From: Bacteroidetes bacterium GWF2_41_31
GTDB lineage: Bacteria > Bacteroidota > Bacteroidia > Bacteroidales > F082
Length of the DNA: 61,424 bases
Reading direction: 5' to 3'
Assembly: GCA_001769215.1 (NCBI GenBank)
Contig: MEOL01000049.1
Span: forward strand, 1 to 61,424
Below the pieces are notes generated by a model that worked only from the letters and a program-made list of their open reading frames with translations, was not told where the DNA came from and searched no databases. The first letter of the stretch is position 1. Each line of letters begins with the position of its first letter. The position numbers and the translations under genes are program-made. Of the stretch, positions 8,887 to 17,772 are shown piece by piece.

Positions 8887-8903
8887 TCCAACACTCAACT
8901 TTT

Positions 8904-8922
8904 CTGCCTACCGACAGGCAGG
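8904..8922. repeat. Palindromic repeat supplying a gene's stop codon
   Basis: CTGCCTACCGACAGGCAGG is an imperfect palindrome. The epimerase stop codon (8908-8910) falls inside it, so the last residues (PACR) are encoded by the repeat. A related CTGCCTGCCGGCCAGG lies inside the PAP2 gene at 27169-27184. Confidence 0.6.
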
Positions 8923-9963
8923 TAACTTCTTCAACTGTGCCTCGTACACCCTGCGCATTCCTTCTTCGATGGAGATTTTGGGCATCCAACCGAATTTTTC
9001 CTGTACCAGACTCATGTCGGCATACCGTGAATGCACGCCAACGGGTTTGTCAAGCAATGGTTTAACAGGTGGTTTGTATCCGGCAATACCGGTGAACACA
9101 TCAATCAGTTCAAGAAAGGATGTAAGTTTACCCGAGCCAATATTGTAGGCCGATCCATCGCTTACATTGTTCATCAAAATCTGGATAAAGTCAATGATGT
9201 CGTCAATGTGGACAAAGTCGCGTCCCTGTTTGCCCGTTCCCCATACTTCAAAAGGGCTTTCGCGCTTCGCTGCCCTTTCGGCAATAGCCGGTGTTGGATA
9301 ACTCGTTTCCTGGTCCTCTCCATATCCCGAAAAGGGGCGGATACAAACAATGGAAATTCCATAGTGTTTAGCCGCAATCTGAGCCAGGAATTCTCCCGTT
9401 AATTTCGTCCAGCCATAGGTCATGTCGGGTGTACCCAGGTTTTTGGTAAAATCGATATCGCCTTCACTGAGCGCGATGGCGCCTTCAGTTGTTTGCAGGC
9501 TGGTAGGATAAGCAGCACTTGAGCTGGGATAAAGGACCCTTACCGGTTTATGACGGGTAATCCAATAGAAAAATTCGGCATCGATACTCAAATCCAGGGC
9601 TACCATCAGGGGATCGCCATCAATTTTCAAACGTCCGCCAACGATGGCAGCAAAGTGAAATACGTCATTAAATTTTTCGAATTCAATACCATAGGTATGT
9701 TGAATATATTCAGGATCCTGCCTCATGTAAAACAACAGGTTTCTGAAATCACCATTCCAGAACAACAACCGCTCTTCCGAACCGATTACCTCCAAATCTT
9801 TATTCATTTTCGAGGTAAACTCGCCTTCAAACCATTCCTTAGGATGGCGTCCGATACTTAAATCATCGACAACAAAGATGGTATCTTCTGTTGTTTTTAA
9901 CAGACGCTTCACTACATTTCTACCAACAAATCCACACCCTCCGGAAACCAAATGTATTTTCAT
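8908..9963 (-). CDS. NAD-dependent epimerase/dehydratase (extended SDR)
   Basis: Sugar-nucleotide epimerase or dehydratase, 351 residues. It shows the NAD-binding GGCGFVG (8-14), a substrate-side YPSSSAAY segment (145-152) and the catalytic Y183-x3-K187 (YGWTK). The overall pattern is like UDP-glucose 4-epimerase or GDP-mannose 3,5-epimerase; the exact substrate is not clear. It starts 8 bp after the GT2 gene stop on the same strand, so the two are probably cotranscribed. The C-terminus ends within a palindromic repeat, so its last four residues may not be ancestral. Confidence 0.88.
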   Translation of the reverse strand: MKIHLVSGGCGFVGRNVVKRLLKTTEDTIFVVDDLSIGRHPKEWFEGEFTSKMNKDLEVIGSEERLLFWNGDFRNLLFYMRQDPEYIQHTYGIEFEKFNDVFHFAAIVGGRLKIDGDPLMVALDLSIDAEFFYWITRHKPVRVLYPSSSAAYPTSLQTTEGAIALSEGDIDFTKNLGTPDMTYGWTKLTGEFLAQIAAKHYGISIVCIRPFSGYGEDQETSYPTPAIAERAAKRESPFEVWGTGKQGRDFVHIDDIIDFIQILMNNVSDGSAYNIGSGKLTSFLELIDVFTGIAGYKPPVKPLLDKPVGVHSRYADMSLVQEKFGWMPKISIEEGMRRVYEAQLKKLPACR

Positions 9964-9971
9964 TTATTCAA

Positions 9972-10916
9972 CTATTTAAGATTAATTTTTGTTCTTATTT
10001 GATAATTGGTTCTTTCACGTGAACCGCGAGAGATCAACTCCGCTAAAAAACCTGTCATAAAAAGCTGTGCACCTATAATCATGGCCAACAATCCAAAGTA
10101 AAACAATGGACGTTCGGTCATACGATATTCAGCCATAAAAAACTTCCCGTAGGCCAGGTAACTGGCGATAACAAATCCTGTAAAAAACACCAAACTGCCC
10201 AGGGCTCCAAAAAAGTGCATCGGACGCTGACCAAACCTGGTCACAAAGTTGATGGTCAACAAATCGAGATAGCCTTTGATAAAACGATCGAGGCCAAACT
10301 TGGTTACACCGTACTTGCGTTTTTGATGCACAACTACCTTTTCATCAATTTTAGAAAATCCTGCGGCACGGGCAATGATGGGGATATAACGATGCATTTC
10401 GCCATATACTTGTATGTTCTTCACCACGTCAAGCTTATAGGCCTTCAGTCCGCAATTCATATCGTGCAATTTCGACCTGAATAGTTTGCGTGATGTCCAA
10501 TTAAATATTATTGAGGGGACATTTTTTGTAAGTGTAGAATCGTATCTTTTTTTCTTCCACCCCGAAACGATGTCCAGGTTTTGCTCGGTAATCATGTTAA
10601 AAAGTCCGGGGATTTCTTCCGGACTATCTTGCAGGTCTGAGTCCATGGTGATTACTACCTCGCCTGTGGCTGCCTTAAAACCTTCGTTTAGGGCAGCTGA
10701 TTTCCCATAATTCCGCCTAAAACGGATGGCTTTTATTTCAGGGTGCTTCTTTGCCAGTTGTTCCACCACATCCCACGAACCGTCGCCCGAGCCATCATCC
10801 ACATAGATGAGTTCAAACGAAAAATGATTGGATTGCATCACACGAACAATCCAATCATTTAACTCCATCAGCGATTCTTCCTCGTTATAAAACGGGATTA
10901 CTACCGAAATATCCAT
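9972..10916 (-). CDS. GT2 glycosyltransferase, polyprenyl-phosphate type (DPM1/ArnC-like)
   Basis: Likely transfers a sugar from a nucleotide donor to a polyprenyl phosphate at the inner membrane. The GT-A catalytic domain (1-230) shows VVIPFYNEEESL, acidic pair D40/D41 and MDSDLQDSPEEIP (D92-x-D94 metal site). Two C-terminal transmembrane helices (about 235-257 and 273-297) anchor it. The 314-residue length is typical. It begins an apparent unit GT2, epimerase, GT4, and is preceded 14 bp upstream by a DUF4199 gene, a pairing often seen in Bacteroidota. Confidence 0.9.
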   Translation of the reverse strand: MDISVVIPFYNEEESLMELNDWIVRVMQSNHFSFELIYVDDGSGDGSWDVVEQLAKKHPEIKAIRFRRNYGKSAALNEGFKAATGEVVITMDSDLQDSPEEIPGLFNMITEQNLDIVSGWKKKRYDSTLTKNVPSIIFNWTSRKLFRSKLHDMNCGLKAYKLDVVKNIQVYGEMHRYIPIIARAAGFSKIDEKVVVHQKRKYGVTKFGLDRFIKGYLDLLTINFVTRFGQRPMHFFGALGSLVFFTGFVIASYLAYGKFFMAEYRMTERPLFYFGLLAMIIGAQLFMTGFLAELISRGSRERTNYQIRTKINLK

Positions 10917-10930
10917 TCTGCAATTTTTTA

Positions 10931-11458
10931 CTAGGCGATACTTCTGTCTTCTCGCTTGGCAAAAATAGCAATTATTAATGAAAATATAACAGAAATAACC
11001 AGGTTATAAACGAATCCCAAGACTGCCATCATTACAGGTGATGAAAATATTTTCACCATACTGAGTGCCTGGTCAAGTTGCTCATCCGTCATATCGGGGT
11101 TTTGAGCCAACATGCCTTCTTCAGCCTTGATCATTACTTGTCCTACCAGTGAGGTATCGATGTATTCAACAAAAAAATAGGTGAAGATGCCCATTATCAA
11201 CGACGCGAATAATCCGATGGCAAATCCCGCACCAAAGGCATTTCCATAACTGATCAAACCACCACGGTGTTTGTCACGAAAGTTAATAATCCCCAGGTAA
11301 AGCCCAATGGCCAACACGACGTATATTGTCCAGTTCAGGTACGATTCCATCTCAACATCGAGTAGAAATAGAATGAGACGAAAAACAATGAGTGCCACAC
11401 CCAGATAAATTCCGGGCATCACGGCAGCAGCAAACGAAGAAGTAGGTTTCTGTTCCAT
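10931..11458 (-). CDS. DUF4199 membrane protein
   Basis: 175-residue integral membrane protein with four predicted helices (about 12-32, 41-58, 75-97, 144-166). Between helices 3 and 4 an acidic loop (EEGMLAQNPDMTDEQLDQALSMV) is typical of DUF4199. Function is unknown. Tight linkage to the GT2 gene (14 bp) suggests coexpression with glycan synthesis. The C-terminus ends with a charged FAKREDRSIA. Confidence 0.85.
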   Translation of the reverse strand: MEQKPTSSFAAAVMPGIYLGVALIVFRLILFLLDVEMESYLNWTIYVVLAIGLYLGIINFRDKHRGGLISYGNAFGAGFAIGLFASLIMGIFTYFFVEYIDTSLVGQVMIKAEEGMLAQNPDMTDEQLDQALSMVKIFSSPVMMAVLGFVYNLVISVIFSLIIAIFAKREDRSIA

Positions 11459-11494
11459 AAGCGATTTTTAAAATTTAAGTAAAAATACATTTTT

Positions 11495-11528
11495 TTTGTT
11501 GCCCGCTATCAAAGTATGACTATTTTTG
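11495..11528 (+). promoter_or_regulatory. Promoter of SRP RNA
   Basis: TATTTTTG at 11521-11528 is an exact TAnnTTTG -7 element ending 4 nt before the RNA. TTG at 11499-11501 gives a 19-nt spacer; the overlapping TTTG at 11495-11498 gives 22 nt. Confidence 0.7.
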
Positions 11529-11532
11529 CGCC

Positions 11533-11629
11533 GGGTAAGTCTTATACGATCAGCTCCTGCTGAATTCCCCCAGGACCGGAAGGTAGCAAGGGTAGGTGGT
11601 TGTAGCGGTGCGATATAAGTAGCTTACCC
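11533..11629 (+). ncRNA. ffs: Signal recognition particle RNA (4.5S type)
   Basis: About 97 nt. The ends pair (GGGTAAG with CTTACCC). The universal helix-8 core is present: CAGGACCGGAAGGTAGCAAG with the GGAA tetraloop and the asymmetric AGCA side that binds Ffh. It is followed directly by seven T residues. It targets membrane and secreted proteins together with Ffh and FtsY. Confidence 0.93.
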
Positions 11630-11636
11630 TTTTTTT
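11623..11636 (+). terminator. Terminator of SRP RNA
   Basis: The closing helix of the SRP RNA (CTTACCC arm) is followed by TTTTTTT at 11630-11636, so the RNA stem itself probably serves as terminator. Confidence 0.65.
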
Positions 11637-11708
11637 ATGCTTTTTTTTCGATGGTCCTCCGCCGAATCAAACATTTGCTACCTTCGTATTCATTAAATAC
11701 ATACGGAT

Positions 11709-12323
11709 ATGATATTATCTGTTCATCCCAATGACCCTGCACCACGACACATCAATATGATAGTGGACCTCTTAAAAAATGGAGGTGTGATTATTTTCCC
11801 AACGGATACCGTCTATGGGTTGGGATGTAGTATTGAACAACCAAAAGCTGTGGACAGGATTGCCCGCATCAAAGGCATTAAAAAGGAAAAAGCCAATTTC
11901 TCAGCTATTTTTAACACGCTGAGCATGATTTCTGAATATACCAAACCCATCGACAACCACGTTTATCGAATGGTTCGCCGCAATTTGCCGGGTCCGTTTA
12001 CCTTTATCCTGAACGCGAATAATAACATTCCACGCATTTTCCAGAGCAAGAAAAAAACCATTGGTATCCGAATTCCAGAAAACCCCATTGTCATGGCAAT
12101 CGTAGAGGCCCTGGGACAACCTTTACTGACCACATCCATACACGACCAGGACACCATTGTTGAGTACACCACCGATCCGCAAATAATTGACGATAATTTT
12201 GGAAAAATGGTTGACCTGGTGATTGATGGAGGGCTTGGTGGCAATGAGCCTTCCACTGTAATTGATTGCACCTCAGACACTATTGAAATAATCAGACAAG
12301 GAAAAGGACTCTTGTTGGAATAA
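11709..12323 (+). CDS. YrdC/Sua5/YciO family protein (threonylcarbamoyl-AMP synthase-like)
   Basis: 204 residues. The YrdC fold signature is clear: IIFPTDTVYGLGCSI (about 28-42), RIKGIKKEKANFSAI, NLPGPFTFIL and the later GIRIPENP...LLTTS. Family members make threonylcarbamoyl-AMP for the tRNA t6A modification. The KEKANFSAI segment, in place of the KR-x3-KP of TsaC, points to the YciO branch, whose exact reaction is less settled. It lies between SRP RNA and tRNA-Lys. Confidence 0.85.
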   Translation: MILSVHPNDPAPRHINMIVDLLKNGGVIIFPTDTVYGLGCSIEQPKAVDRIARIKGIKKEKANFSAIFNTLSMISEYTKPIDNHVYRMVRRNLPGPFTFILNANNNIPRIFQSKKKTIGIRIPENPIVMAIVEALGQPLLTTSIHDQDTIVEYTTDPQIIDDNFGKMVDLVIDGGLGGNEPSTVIDCTSDTIEIIRQGKGLLLE

Positions 12324-12347
12324 AAAGGCAAAAAGATCATATAATTC

Positions 12348-12377
12348 TTTGTCGTTTTTAAAAAACCATTACTTTTG
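12348..12377 (+). promoter_or_regulatory. Promoter of tRNA-Lys
   Basis: TTTG (12348-12351), an 18-nt spacer and TACTTTTG (12370-12377) give a near-perfect Bacteroidota promoter 16 nt upstream of the tRNA. Confidence 0.75.
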
Positions 12378-12393
12378 CACCCTCAAAACGGAT

Positions 12394-12466
12394 GATTCGT
12401 TAGCTCAGCTGGTAGAGCATTTGCCTTTTAAGCAAAGGGTCCCGGGTTCGAGCCCCGGACGAGTCA
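12394..12466 (+). tRNA. tRNA-Lys (anticodon TTT)
   Basis: Cloverleaf with acceptor GATTCGT/ACGAGTC (one wobble pair), D-arm TAGCTCAGCTGGTAGAGCA, anticodon stem TTTGC/GCAAA around loop CTTTTAA (anticodon TTT), T-arm CCGGGTTCGAGCCCCGG and discriminator A. CCA is not encoded. Confidence 0.97.
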
Positions 12467-12490
12467 CTAAAACACTGACAATCAGTAATA

Positions 12491-12530
12491 AAAACCGCTA
12501 ATATGTTGAATGTTAGCGGTTTTTTGTTTT
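12491..12530 (+). terminator. Terminator after tRNA-Lys
   Basis: AAAACCGCTAA (from 12491) pairs with TTAGCGGTTTT (12513-12523), followed by a T-rich run. Confidence 0.75.
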
Positions 12531-12858
12531 GGAAATATCCGGGTTTTCAGTTTCATATGGGTCAAATATAGAATATACTGACGATACAGGAACAGATTAA
12601 AAAATATTTTATCTATTCTATAATATTCCATGAGATACAATTCAATACACCCCCATGCTGCATGATGCTATCTGGATTGGCATATTGTCGCGGCACCAGA
12701 TATCATTGGTTTCCTGAAAGTAATCATGATCGATCTGGTTTTTGTGCCAGTAGTTTTGCCGCTGATTATTGCCTTGGTTTTTGGGTAATAATACTTCAGA
12801 CATATTCAACGACATCAAACTTGGTTAAAACAATCGTCCTGATTTTGCATCAAATGCC
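12531..12858. other. Intergenic stretch with one tiny hydrophobic ORF
   Basis: No gene of normal size is convincing here. The only suggestive item is a 20-codon ORF at 12726-12788 (+): MIDLVFVPVVLPLIIALVFG, a single hydrophobic helix with no visible promoter. The longer 101-codon frame overlapping it has random composition and runs through the minus-strand terminator at 12859-12887, so I do not call it. Confidence 0.4.
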
Positions 12859-12887
12859 AAAAAAAAATCCCGGTGTCCCGGGATTTT
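12859..12887 (-). terminator. Terminator of the TonB receptor / DUF4249 unit
   Basis: AAAATCCCGG (12864-12873) and CCGGGATTTT (12878-12887) form a 10-bp stem. Read on the minus strand it is followed by nine T residues, the right orientation for the genes that end at 13046. Confidence 0.8.
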
Positions 12888-13045
12888 CGGAGCGCGAAGC
12901 ATCCAGTACAACAGTGGAAATTTCAAATTACAATTTTGCTGGCATAATTCTTTATTTCTTGTTGTAGGTTTTATACATCCACACAAGTGGGGTATCGGCG
13001 CTAAAACAAAAGCTATTTGTTTCGGCTGCATTGTTACTTCGTATG

Positions 13046-13879
13046 CTACTCTTCAAGTACATCAATCCACAAGGTGTCGCTGTTATAAGAAGTAAAAATT
13101 CCTTTTCCATTAATCACATTTGACTCGGGTTCTGTCAGGCCTTCCAATGAACTCTGGCTCAAGGTTTCAAAGAGTCTGGCGTATTCGGGGTTTATATGTG
13201 AAAGGACAATCTGATATCTTCCAAAAAACGAAAACTGCATGCTTCGGATGGAGTAGAAATTTACCTGCAGAGGCTGAGAGCTAAAATTAGCCGCTGCTGC
13301 GGCATCTTCAATCTCAAATACCGTATTGATGGTATCGTATTCCTCTTCCATGTAATGAATGGTAAGTAGGTAGTAATCGCTTTCATCGTTGTCCCAGGTA
13401 AGTTCAATTTCGGTCATGGATGGCATTCCCCCGGGACCGCTATCTTCGGTTATACGGGGTAGTTTGATAAGTGTATCCGAAATTTCAAAATTGGCCGGTT
13501 TCGATGGAACCTGTGTTGTTCCAATGACCTCATGATCGAAGTAGGTAAATTGAAGCTGATAGGTTTCGCCTTCTTCAATCACCAGCCTTTTTGTGGGCTC
13601 TTCATAAGTTCCCGGAGTATCTGTCATTTCAACCAGATTGTAATTTAAATCTCCGACTGAAATACTGACCTCCATTGCTGAAATCGCATTTGCGATTTCG
13701 GTGGTGGTATCGGTTGTAAAAGGAATTACACTGCTTAACTTAATAGATGGCGGCTGTCCGGGAGCAAGAAATGACTCCACAACAACAACCTGCTCAATCG
13801 ACAGAGTACCTTCTCCATTCTCCTGACAGCCGGTCATCGGAAACGCAAGCAAAACAACTAATCGAAATATTTTATTCAT
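13046..13879 (-). CDS. DUF4249 outer-membrane lipoprotein
   Basis: 277 residues beginning with a lipoprotein signal peptide (LVVLLAFPMTGC, lipobox cysteine at 18). The segment VVVESFLAPGQPPSIKLSSVIPF is typical of DUF4249 proteins, which occur next to TonB-dependent receptors and probably act as surface partners, like SusD-type lipoproteins. It follows the receptor with one base between the coding regions, so coexpression is almost certain. The ligand is unknown. Confidence 0.87.
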   Translation of the reverse strand: MNKIFRLVVLLAFPMTGCQENGEGTLSIEQVVVVESFLAPGQPPSIKLSSVIPFTTDTTTEIANAISAMEVSISVGDLNYNLVEMTDTPGTYEEPTKRLVIEEGETYQLQFTYFDHEVIGTTQVPSKPANFEISDTLIKLPRITEDSGPGGMPSMTEIELTWDNDESDYYLLTIHYMEEEYDTINTVFEIEDAAAAANFSSQPLQVNFYSIRSMQFSFFGRYQIVLSHINPEYARLFETLSQSSLEGLTEPESNVINGKGIFTSYNSDTLWIDVLEE

Positions 13880-13880
13880 G

Positions 13881-16550
13881 TTATTTTAAACTAAATGACA
13901 ATGTGATATTTGGTGTGATTCCCAGCAGGTTTACATCTGTTTCGATGAGTTGGCCTTCCACCATTTCAAATTCCTTGTACCAGACATTCTTTCGGTTGTA
14001 AACATTAAAAAGTGAGAAACTAATGGCCCCTGTTGCCATGTCGCCGAATTTCATGTTTCTCGAAACAGCCATGTCCAGGCGATGATAATTGGGATAGCGG
14101 CTTCCATTTTTCTGGCCAACCATGATATATTCCTGAACTGTTTCATCGGGCAGCTCAATTTGATAACCACCCAATGGCTTGGTATAGGGTTTTCCTGTTG
14201 CGAAAATCCAGGTCATCGAAAAGGTCCATTTTTTAAGTTTATAAATGCCAACCATTTTAAATTCATGGGTCACATCATGGCTTGCCGCGAACGAATTATC
14301 ACCATAAACGGGGAAATTGTAAATCACCTCGCCCAGGGTATATCCCATCCATCCACTCAGGTTTCCAAATTTTTTCTGAACCAAAAATTCAATGCCTTGT
14401 GCATATCCGTCACCGGTATAATAAAACTCATTGTAATCGACCGAACCAAACTGCGGAATATACCTTAAAGTGTATTCGGTAAGTCCGTTCAGTTGCTTAT
14501 AATAGGCCTCAACATCAAACAGATAGCTCGACGTTTCGTAGGAAAATCCCACAATATAATGTTCTGCCGACGACACCGAAACATCTTCGTCATTGGCCAG
14601 CATCCAAAAATCCTTCGATCCGGATTGAATATCTTCGCGGATCACGCGTTGAGCAAATTGATCATATTCTCCCCAGGCGGCTTTCAGTTTCCACCTTTCG
14701 GTAAGCGCATACGAAGCTGATAATCTGGGTTCAAAGTACGGTTTTTGCGTTCCTGTATAATACGAAACGCGCACGCCCGGAATGATACACAACCTGGTGA
14801 CAGGGGTCCAGTTGTCCTGGAGATAAAAAGCAAACAAACTGGCCTGGTCATCCCTGTTTTGGATGGTAATGGTATCGTCGCGCTGATAGTTGTATTTGAT
14901 ATTGAAATAGTTGGCCTGCAAGCCAAATTCAACCCGGTGGGTCAGGTTAATTTCCCATTGGTTATCGGTTTTAAAGGCGAAATCCTGCAGGTCGTTGTTT
15001 TCATAGGTTCCCTGCTTCATGGTTTCATATTCATCGTCTTCGTTGATCCTGGTGTTTTCCGAAGTTCTGTCGCGGATGCTAAAATAATTGGAATACGAAA
15101 TCAGCGTGTTGGTATAAAACTTCTGGTTCCATTTTCTGGACCATTTTAAACTCGAACCCAGGTTGCCCCAGTCGGTAAGATCGTTTATACTGTTATTCAT
15201 TGCCATGCCACCAAAGGAGCGGTTGTTTTCACGGGAGTTATCCAGGACGTCCTTTCCATTAAAAATACTCCAGCTGATGATGTCCTTTTTTGAAGGATTA
15301 TAAGAAATTTTGCTGTTGATATCATAGAAATATGAAACAGGTTCTGCAGTTTCCATTCGTCGTCCGAAAGGACGGTTTCCATTGTTACCTCCAAACTGGG
15401 TGGTTGTGGTTTCCGAATTGTAATTCTCGAAAAATTTGTTGTACAGAGCCGACTGAAATGACCGTCGAAAAGCGAACAAAACGGTTATATTTTTCCCCAC
15501 AGGAAATTCGGTAAACGCGTTAAAGCTTAAGAAACTAAGATCCGCTCCCAGATTAAAATTGTTTTCGTTCCCGTCCTTTCCAACAATATCCATCACGCTT
15601 GAAAGCCTTCCGCCATAGCGCGATTCAAATCCGCCTTTAAACAACTTTACATCAATAACAGCATTGGAATTAAAGGTGCTAAACATACCAAAAAGGTGAT
15701 CCACATGATAAACGGTAAACCCATCATATAAAATCAGGTTTTGATCAGGGGTGCCACCACGTACATACAATCCTGCCGAACCTTCGTTGCTTCCGCTGAT
15801 GCCAGGCAATAACTGGAATGTACGAAAAATATCCTTCTCACCCAGGCTGGGCAGAACGGCAATTTCTCTGGGTGTCAGGGCTGTTTCACTGATTTTTTCA
15901 GAGACTTTCATCAAGTCTTTGCGCTCGCCCACAATATTCACATCGGCCAATTGAAGGGAACCTTTTACCAGGTCGATAACCAACTTGTTGTTTACCAGAC
16001 GCGGAGTAAGACTTAGCGTTTTCTTTTCGTAGCCCACATAACCTACAAGGAGTTGTGAGGTATCAGAAGGGACATGAAACAAGGTGAAATAACCGTCCAC
16101 ATTGCTGGTAGTGCCATTGGTAGTACCTACGACAATGATTTGTGCGAAAGGCAAAATTTCGCCGGTTTCCTGATCGCGGACCAGTCCTGTCAGGGTAAAA
16201 TCAGCTTGGGGTACATACACCTTGTCATTCAAGCTTAACTCTCCCGAATTGTTCCGAATCTGAATTTGATCTTCTACAATTTTAAACTTCAGGTCCGTAT
16301 TGGTTAATATGGTTTCCATAAATCGGCCAAGCGGCATTTCAAAATGCCCTGAAGACACAGCATAACCCTTTACATCCTCCTGATTATAATCCACTTGCAA
16401 ATTGTAGCTTTTGCTCAAATCTATTAACACACTCCTTAAAGTCATGGCATAATAATCTTTATTGATAATCAGTTTTTCTGCTTCCTGTGCCAACACACTA
16501 AATTTCAGCAACATCAGGATCAGATAGGGCACGAGTGATTTATGGATCAT
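13881..16550 (-). CDS. TonB-dependent receptor with STN and CarboxypepD_reg domains
   Basis: 889-residue outer-membrane transporter. In order: signal peptide (1-21), STN-like domain (about 25-100, AMTLRSVLIDLSKSYNLQVDY), carboxypeptidase-regulatory-like beta-sandwich (about 117-200, GLVRDQETGEILPFAQI), plug (about 215-330, with the TonB-plug type LYVRGGTPDQNLILYDGFTVY) and a beta-barrel ending in the aromatic-rich ITLSFSLK. An STN domain often contacts an anti-sigma factor, but no FecI/FecR pair is nearby. It is middle gene of a CBM9-like, receptor, DUF4249 unit. Substrate is unknown. Confidence 0.93.
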   Translation of the reverse strand: MIHKSLVPYLILMLLKFSVLAQEAEKLIINKDYYAMTLRSVLIDLSKSYNLQVDYNQEDVKGYAVSSGHFEMPLGRFMETILTNTDLKFKIVEDQIQIRNNSGELSLNDKVYVPQADFTLTGLVRDQETGEILPFAQIIVVGTTNGTTSNVDGYFTLFHVPSDTSQLLVGYVGYEKKTLSLTPRLVNNKLVIDLVKGSLQLADVNIVGERKDLMKVSEKISETALTPREIAVLPSLGEKDIFRTFQLLPGISGSNEGSAGLYVRGGTPDQNLILYDGFTVYHVDHLFGMFSTFNSNAVIDVKLFKGGFESRYGGRLSSVMDIVGKDGNENNFNLGADLSFLSFNAFTEFPVGKNITVLFAFRRSFQSALYNKFFENYNSETTTTQFGGNNGNRPFGRRMETAEPVSYFYDINSKISYNPSKKDIISWSIFNGKDVLDNSRENNRSFGGMAMNNSINDLTDWGNLGSSLKWSRKWNQKFYTNTLISYSNYFSIRDRTSENTRINEDDEYETMKQGTYENNDLQDFAFKTDNQWEINLTHRVEFGLQANYFNIKYNYQRDDTITIQNRDDQASLFAFYLQDNWTPVTRLCIIPGVRVSYYTGTQKPYFEPRLSASYALTERWKLKAAWGEYDQFAQRVIREDIQSGSKDFWMLANDEDVSVSSAEHYIVGFSYETSSYLFDVEAYYKQLNGLTEYTLRYIPQFGSVDYNEFYYTGDGYAQGIEFLVQKKFGNLSGWMGYTLGEVIYNFPVYGDNSFAASHDVTHEFKMVGIYKLKKWTFSMTWIFATGKPYTKPLGGYQIELPDETVQEYIMVGQKNGSRYPNYHRLDMAVSRNMKFGDMATGAISFSLFNVYNRKNVWYKEFEMVEGQLIETDVNLLGITPNITLSFSLK

Positions 16551-16562
16551 ATCAGGATAGAT

Positions 16563-17426
16563 TTATTCATTAATTGGGGTTTCTGGTGAAAGCATGGCTT
16601 TTTTCGCTTTGATTTTAAGCTCTTTACGTGTGGAAACCTCAGGTAGTTCCTGATTGTTTCCGGTTGGACGCTTGTGTTGCCTATCCATCTGATTCATCGG
16701 TTGTTCGCCAGGAGGCATCATTTGTCGTCCTGGTCTGTTTGCCTCCTGACCAGGTCCTGTGACGGCAGCAACCAGGAATTCAAACGAAAAAAATTGACCG
16801 GCCCCGACCAAATAACGCTTTGGATCAGCAAAGACCCTGATAAGTGGGATCTTAACTTCATAACACAGATTTCCGGTTGTATCGATTTTCAAAATCACCC
16901 CAAAACCATCCGATTGCAGGTTATATCCGATTACCGGTTCTTTTTGCTTCTTTTTGTCAGTAATCTCAACCATTTCGAGCCCCAACAGATAGGTATTGTT
17001 GAAATGCCCGATCTCTTCCACGTTTCTCTTTCTGCTATTTGTTGAAACCAATATTTTTGGAAAGTGCCTATTATAATGACCAGAAAACATTTCCTGCCTG
17101 GGAAGTGGAAAACCAAGAGTCCATTTGTTGCCGGATTTCCCTTTGGCCTCGATTGTGAAGGTTAACCCGTTGGCCAGGATTTGTTGAATTGTTGGTTCAT
17201 TATCGGTTTTCAGTGCCACATACAGGAACTCCCCGTCATTGGTAACACCATAGTAAAGCCCTGTGTTTAAATCCATTAGTAAAGCAGATTGCCAACACCT
17301 TTCAAAACTTCCAATCGTCAGAGGTGGCTTTTGCCAACTACAGATATAGGTCTGTTTTTGGCCACTAACCTCAGGATGAATCCCAAGAAGAAGTGTAATT
17401 GTTAATAAGAATATCCAATATCTCAT
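16563..17426 (-). CDS. Secreted CBM9/DOMON-like protein, unknown function
   Basis: 287 residues from the internal ATG that starts a signal peptide (MRYWIFLLTITLLLGIHPEVSG); an upstream in-frame start would put 41 extra residues before it. The segment LLMDLNTGLYYGVTNDGEFLYVALKTDNEPT resembles beta-sandwich proteins of the CBM9/DOMON type. The C-terminal third is rich in Pro, Gln, Met and Arg (RPGRQMMPPGEQPMNQMDRQ) and looks unstructured. It is the first gene of the unit with the TonB receptor (12-bp gap), so a ligand-binding role is inferred, not shown. Confidence 0.7.
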   Translation of the reverse strand: MRYWIFLLTITLLLGIHPEVSGQKQTYICSWQKPPLTIGSFERCWQSALLMDLNTGLYYGVTNDGEFLYVALKTDNEPTIQQILANGLTFTIEAKGKSGNKWTLGFPLPRQEMFSGHYNRHFPKILVSTNSRKRNVEEIGHFNNTYLLGLEMVEITDKKKQKEPVIGYNLQSDGFGVILKIDTTGNLCYEVKIPLIRVFADPKRYLVGAGQFFSFEFLVAAVTGPGQEANRPGRQMMPPGEQPMNQMDRQHKRPTGNNQELPEVSTRKELKIKAKKAMLSPETPINE

Positions 17427-17772
17427 CACCGTAATTTTTGGCAAAATTGATGTTGCTTTGTTAGGTGGCAAAACATACTCTACAAATGACCTGATCTCAT
17501 AGACGGAAGTGGTAAATTCACCGACAAATCCAAAAAAATAAATGGACAACTTACAGCGTTTTTAACCTCATTTAGTTGCAAAATCCATATTTATCTGGTG
17601 ATGCAGGCGAAAACCATCCTGTAAGAGAGGAATCTCAAAAAATGCCAATATAGGCAATTACAGGCAAATTTTCTGGAAATTGGTCAAATCATCTATGAAA
17701 TATGCCCATACTTCTATTTCATTTTCAGGAAGAAAATCTCCCGGATACATTTGCAGAAAATATCGTTGAGCA
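17427..17772. other. Divergent intergenic region
   Basis: 346 bp between the minus-strand CBM9-like gene and the plus-strand tolC-like gene. TACATTTG at 17746-17753, 19 bp before the tolC-like ATG, fits a -7 element, with TTTT at 17722-17725 as a weak -33. I see nothing else of note. Confidence 0.45.

Noticed and set aside
12662-12967. 101-codon ORF between tRNA-Lys and the DUF4249 gene
   Set aside because: Random composition, and it passes through a clear minus-strand terminator hairpin.
13881-16550. SusC/SusD polysaccharide-utilisation pair
   Set aside because: The partner is a DUF4249 lipoprotein and not SusD-like, and the receptor has an STN domain; no glycosidases are adjacent.
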